Of a DNA stretch of 7,801 nt, positions 4,491-7,801 are shown in pieces. The position numbers and the translations under genes are program-made. This stretch comes from Bacteroidaceae bacterium (GTDB taxonomy: Bacteria > Bacteroidota > Bacteroidia > Bacteroidales > Bacteroidaceae). How positions within the stretch are numbered: the first letter of the stretch is position 1; the number at the start of each line of letters is the position of its first letter. The notes below the pieces were generated by a model, which ran no database searches, was not told the origin of the DNA, and was given only the letters and a program-made list of their open reading frames with translations. The stretch lies in contig JAFUNW010000196.1 in the NCBI GenBank assembly GCA_017472905.1, forward strand, positions 1 to 7,801, given 5' to 3'.

Positions 4491-6986
4491 ATGAAGAAAC
4501 TACTACTGTCCGTTTTGTGCCTTGCAACTGTTGCGACTGTTTCAGCACAGTCCGTAACGGAAAACAAGCATGGCGTTCGAGTAGACGCCTCGGGCAAAGG
4601 AGTCCCCACAACCGAAGTAACGGTATACGCCCCCTCCATCGTTCGCATCACCAAGTATGCTGACGGACTGGAAAGCATGCCGGAGAAGAAAAGCTATTCA
4701 ACAATCCTCACCCCCTCCGACACCCCCTTCACCGTAAAGGAGGTAGCGACAACGGTGAGCCTAACGACCGGAGAAATGACGGTCGATATCGACAAACGTA
4801 CGGGAATCGTTTGCTTTACCCTGGCCGACAAGATGCTCCTGCAGGAGAAAAATGCCGGAACGCTCTCTCCCATTACCGAAGGGGTGGACAAAGGGAAGTA
4901 TCGCATCGCACAAACATTCCGTTTGGAAGACGAAGAAGCCATCTACGGACTCGGACAACGCCGAAGTCCCAAGCTGAACCAACGAGGAGAAGTGGTGGAC
5001 ATCTGGAACACCAACGCAAACATCACCATCCCCTACATCACTTCGGAAAAGGGATACGGACTCTATTGGGACAACGCCGGACGCTCGCGCTTCGAAGACA
5101 CAGAAGAGAAAACACGCTTCTCTTCCGAAGTGGCTCAAGGCATCGACTACTACTTCATGTATGGCGGCGGTTCGCAAGACAGTGTCATCGCCTCCATTCG
5201 ACAACTCACCGGACAGGCCACGATGTTCCCCCTCTGGACAATGGGCTTCTGGCAATGTCGCGAGCGCTACAAGACGAGCGATGAGCTGTGCGAAGTGCTC
5301 GACAAATACCGCGAACTGCAAATCCCCCTCGATGGAATCGTACAAGACTGGCAGTATTGGGGATGCGACAGCAACTGGAACGCCATGAAGTTCCAGAATC
5401 CCTACTACATCAACAAGGTGGGCGATGAAAAGTGGGCCAAATATCTCCCGGACGACCTGAAACCCCTCGCAAAGGAATACGTGGAAAAGGGATTGGAGCC
5501 GCGAATCAAGTCGCCGCAAGAGATGATCGACTACGTACACAGCCGCAATGCTCACCTGATGATTTCCATTTGGGCAAACTTCGGCCCCTGGACCGAACAG
5601 TACAAGGAGCTGGAGAAAATCGGCGCCCTCTACCCCTTCGACACCTGGCCGCGAAACAAAGGAGTAAAGCCCTATGACCCGTTTAACCCCAAGGCACGCG
5701 ACATTTATTGGAAGCATCTGAAAAATCTCTACGCCATGAACATCGATGCATGGTGGACCGACTCGACCGAACCGGACCATTTCGAAAAACCGGGCGATGA
5801 AAACCATCTGACGCACGATGGGTCGTGGAAAAGCGTGAAGAATGCCTTCCCCCTCATGAGCAACAAAGGCATTTACGAAAACCTCAGAAAGCAAAAAAAG
5901 AACGGCAAACGAGCTTTCCAAATGACCAGAAGCAGCAGCTTCGGCATCCAACGCTACGGAACCTTCAGCTGGAGCGGAGACATCCAGAGCAATTGGGAAA
6001 GCATGAAGAATCAAATCCCATCCGGACTCAACTATGTAGTGTGTGGCATTCCCTTCTGGAACACCGATCTCGGAGGTTTCTTCGGTTGGGACATCAAAAA
6101 CAATCCGCGCGACCCGTATGCACAAGAACTGCAGTGTCGCTGGATGCAATGGGGCTGCTTCATGCCCTTGATGCGAAACCATCGCTCAGGTCCCATGCTC
6201 AACGAGATGTATCGCTACGGCAATCCGGGCGAATGGCCGTTCGATGTACAGAAACAGTACGTACAACTCCGCTACCGCCTGTTACCTTATATCTATAGCG
6301 CAATGGGAGACGTGGTTCAACGAAGCGGTTCGATGATGCGCCCCTTGGTTTTCGACTTCCCGCAAGACAAAAAGGCCATCAACCTGACCGATGAATACCT
6401 TTTCGGACGCTCTATCCTCGTGAAGCCCGTCACAGACCCGCTCTATACCTACCAAGACGAGAGAAAGAACGGACACACTATCTATCCCGAAGTGGAGAAA
6501 GCCGCCGCACCGGTCGAAGTTTATCTGCCCGCAGGAGCACAATGGTATGACTTCTGGACAAACGAACGGCACGAAGGCGGACGTACCGTCAAGCGACCGG
6601 CTCCCATCGACCTCATACCCGTATACATCAAAGCGGGCAGCATCCTCCCATTCGGACCGGCCGTACAATACTCCAACGAAAAGCCCTGGGACAATCTTGA
6701 AATACGCATTTATCCGGGAGCCGATGCCGACTTCGTCCTTTACGAAGATGAAGGCGACAACTACAACTACGAAAAAGGAGCCTTCTCCGAGATTCGCTTC
6801 CACTGGGACGAAGCATCTCGTACCCTCGCCATCGCCAATCGCCAAGGAGCCTACAAAGGAATGTTGGAAACCCGTACGTTCCGCATCCTTTTGGTCGATA
6901 AAGATTCTCCCGCAGGCGACAAAGAGCCAAGCGGATTCACCACCACCGTATCTTACGATGGAAAGGCACAAAGCGTGAAGCTGTAA
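4491..6986 (+). CDS. Secreted GH31 alpha-glycosidase (alpha-xylosidase/alpha-glucosidase type)
   Basis: This 831-residue protein belongs to glycoside hydrolase family 31, retaining enzymes that remove alpha-linked xylose or glucose from glycan ends. Residues 1-19 form a signal peptide with likely cleavage VSA|QS; C10 does not fit a lipobox, so a soluble periplasmic enzyme is expected. The N-terminal beta domain runs to about 240 (EEAIYGLGQR, 148-157). The barrel follows: LWTMGFWQCRERY (248-260), VQDWQYWG (284-291), ISIWANFGPW (358-367), nucleophile D424 in WWTDSTEPD, acid/base D497 in FSWSGDIQSNW, and RNHRSG (562-567). C-terminal beta domains include VYIKAGSILPFGP (711-723) and YEDEGDNYNYEKG (751-763). 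No PA14 insert of the kind found in some Bacteroides GH31 alpha-xylosidases is seen, but a segment at about 303-343 separates two barrel motifs. Start at 4491 gives a clean signal peptide. The exact substrate cannot be read from the sequence. Confidence 0.93.
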   Translation: MKKLLLSVLCLATVATVSAQSVTENKHGVRVDASGKGVPTTEVTVYAPSIVRITKYADGLESMPEKKSYSTILTPSDTPFTVKEVATTVSLTTGEMTVDIDKRTGIVCFTLADKMLLQEKNAGTLSPITEGVDKGKYRIAQTFRLEDEEAIYGLGQRRSPKLNQRGEVVDIWNTNANITIPYITSEKGYGLYWDNAGRSRFEDTEEKTRFSSEVAQGIDYYFMYGGGSQDSVIASIRQLTGQATMFPLWTMGFWQCRERYKTSDELCEVLDKYRELQIPLDGIVQDWQYWGCDSNWNAMKFQNPYYINKVGDEKWAKYLPDDLKPLAKEYVEKGLEPRIKSPQEMIDYVHSRNAHLMISIWANFGPWTEQYKELEKIGALYPFDTWPRNKGVKPYDPFNPKARDIYWKHLKNLYAMNIDAWWTDSTEPDHFEKPGDENHLTHDGSWKSVKNAFPLMSNKGIYENLRKQKKNGKRAFQMTRSSSFGIQRYGTFSWSGDIQSNWESMKNQIPSGLNYVVCGIPFWNTDLGGFFGWDIKNNPRDPYAQELQCRWMQWGCFMPLMRNHRSGPMLNEMYRYGNPGEWPFDVQKQYVQLRYRLLPYIYSAMGDVVQRSGSMMRPLVFDFPQDKKAINLTDEYLFGRSILVKPVTDPLYTYQDERKNGHTIYPEVEKAAAPVEVYLPAGAQWYDFWTNERHEGGRTVKRPAPIDLIPVYIKAGSILPFGPAVQYSNEKPWDNLEIRIYPGADADFVLYEDEGDNYNYEKGAFSEIRFHWDEASRTLAIANRQGAYKGMLETRTFRILLVDKDSPAGDKEPSGFTTTVSYDGKAQSVKL

Positions 6987-6989
6987 AGG

Positions 6990-7195
6990 AGGTTTACGAG
7001 GAATTAAAGGAGTTAGCGTTCCGCCGGGAGATGTTCCCTTGAGCAATGGCGAAAAATCATTCGCTTCGCTCACCGGGAGTTAGAGCCGATAACTTAGCAT
7101 ACATAAACGCGAAACATTTGGCTAGCAGGCTTGCCTGCGATAACTCCTCTAACTCCCAGACTCGTAAGAGCCGCTAACTCCTTTAACTCCTTGGT
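6990..7195. repeat. Nested inverted-repeat element between the GH31 and GH43 genes
   Basis: The outer arms, 7004-7018 and 7172-7186, are perfectly complementary over 15 bases and continue imperfectly outward by a few more. Inner arms 7075-7085 and 7147-7157 (GGGAGTTAGAG / CTCTAACTCCC) are perfect over 11. Further hairpins sit inside: GCGAA/TTCGC (7049-7053 with 7060-7064), flanked by GAGC/GCTC, and GCAGGC/GCCTGC (7125-7130 with 7133-7138). The hexamer GGAGTT occurs twice on the left and its complement AACTCC four times on the right (7142, 7151, 7176, 7185). The element starts almost directly after the GH31 stop. It looks like a dispersed non-coding repeat (MITE-like or structured RNA), not an ordinary spacer; a transposase gene is absent. 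The bases from 7196 to 7251 show no promoter match that I can support. Confidence 0.75.
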
Positions 7196-7251
7196 TCATC
7201 GGCCCCCTTAATCAATAAAAAGTTAACATACCCTCAAAAACATCAAAACCC

Positions 7252-7801
7252 ATGACAAAAAAAACTGTTCTCTCCCTGCTCTGTCTGCTCTCGATAGGGC
7301 TTTTCACAGAAACATACGCACAAAATCCGCCCTCCGGCTCTTCGCAAGAACAACAACAGGCACGCCGTATGCGCCGTCCGCGCTTCAATCCCCAAAGACC
7401 CTCGGTTCACGACCCCGTCATGGCCAAGGAGGGCGACACCTACTACCTTTTTGCTACCGGCATGGGCATCTCCGTCCTCTCCAGCAAGGACATGAAGACA
7501 TGGAAACGCGAAAAACCGGTCTTCGAGGCTGCGCCCCAATGGGCCGTTGAGCTGATTCCCGGATACAGGGGGCACACCTGGGCGCCGGACGTGATTCATC
7601 ACAACGGACGCTGGCACCTCTTCTACTCTTGCTCGGCTTTCGGAAAAAACACCTCGGCAATCGGACATGCCTCAACGCCCACACTCAATCCCGAAGCCCC
7701 CGACTACGGATGGACCGATCATGGAAAAGTCATTCAGTCCGTTCCCGGACGTGACAACTGGAACGCCATCGACCCCAACATCATCGTGGACGAAGAGGGC
7801 A
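7252..7801 (+). CDS. Secreted GH43 enzyme, endo-arabinanase-like, N-terminal part
   Basis: The gene starts at ATG 7252 and runs open to the window edge, giving 183 complete codons. Residues 1-23 are a signal peptide (cleavage TYA|QN); a Gln/Arg-rich linker (about 24-50) follows. The family 43 five-bladed propeller then begins: catalytic base D54 in VHDPVM, YYLFATGMGISVLSSKDMKTW (64-84), HTWAPDV (108-114), SAFGKNTSAIGHAS (128-141), and D174 in NAIDPNI, the residue expected to tune the acid's pKa. The catalytic acid Glu lies beyond the window. The WAPDV and FGxNTSAIG signatures are typical of the arabinan endo-1,5-alpha-L-arabinosidase group, but GH43 also contains xylosidases and arabinofuranosidases, so the substrate is tentative. 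It lies 265 bases after the GH31 gene on the same strand, probably in one glycan-degradation locus. Confidence 0.88.
   Translation, partial: MTKKTVLSLLCLLSIGLFTETYAQNPPSGSSQEQQQARRMRRPRFNPQRPSVHDPVMAKEGDTYYLFATGMGISVLSSKDMKTWKREKPVFEAAPQWAVELIPGYRGHTWAPDVIHHNGRWHLFYSCSAFGKNTSAIGHASTPTLNPEAPDYGWTDHGKVIQSVPGRDNWNAIDPNIIVDEEG

Noticed and set aside
4761..6182. A 473-codon open frame on the - strand inside the GH31 gene.
   Set aside because: It is antisense to the conserved catalytic barrel, and its length follows from the codon bias of the + strand gene. Its composition is not that of a real domain.
6986..6993. AGGAGG right after the GH31 stop as a ribosome-binding site.
   Set aside because: No credible start codon follows at the right distance, and the bases belong to the edge of the inverted-repeat element.

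Overview
The window reads as a chromosomal stretch of a member of the Bacteroidales (Bacteroides, Phocaeicola, Prevotella or a relative). The evidence is a PPi-dependent phosphofructokinase of the long type, perfect matches to the Bacteroidetes promoter (TTTG, 19 bases, TAnnTTTG), starts preceded by A-rich sequence instead of Shine-Dalgarno motifs, and secreted GH31 and GH43 enzymes lying side by side. The genus cannot be settled from the sequence alone. All protein genes are on the + strand; one tRNA gene is on the - strand.

Layout. Bases 1-797 hold the 3' half of the PPi-phosphofructokinase gene (glycolysis). A gap of 170 bases follows, dominated by a long imperfect inverted repeat (829-935). 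Bases 968-1870 encode a membrane-anchored GH25 muramidase with a very basic N-terminal tail. The next 681 bases contain no protein gene but are full of signals: a five-unit tandem repeat with an exact 22-base period (1961-2070) whose last unit looks like a terminator, a tRNA-Pro(UGG) gene on the - strand with its own terminator and promoter, and a divergent promoter for aspS. Bases 2552-4309 encode a complete aspartyl-tRNA synthetase, closed by a long-stem hairpin (4337-4406).

From 4491 the content changes to glycan breakdown. A secreted GH31 enzyme (4491-6986) of the alpha-xylosidase/alpha-glucosidase type is followed, across a 265-base gap filled by a nested inverted-repeat element, by the start of a secreted GH43 enzyme resembling endo-arabinanases (7252 to the window edge). 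Together they suggest one end of a polysaccharide-utilisation gene set that debranches a plant glycan, but no SusC/SusD pair or regulator is inside the window.

The protein genes are ordinary members of known families, and I see no convincing new multi-gene system. The most unusual material is non-coding: three different repeat or hairpin structures in the gaps after pfp, GH25 and GH31, and a GH25 muramidase with a histone-like basic cytoplasmic tail.
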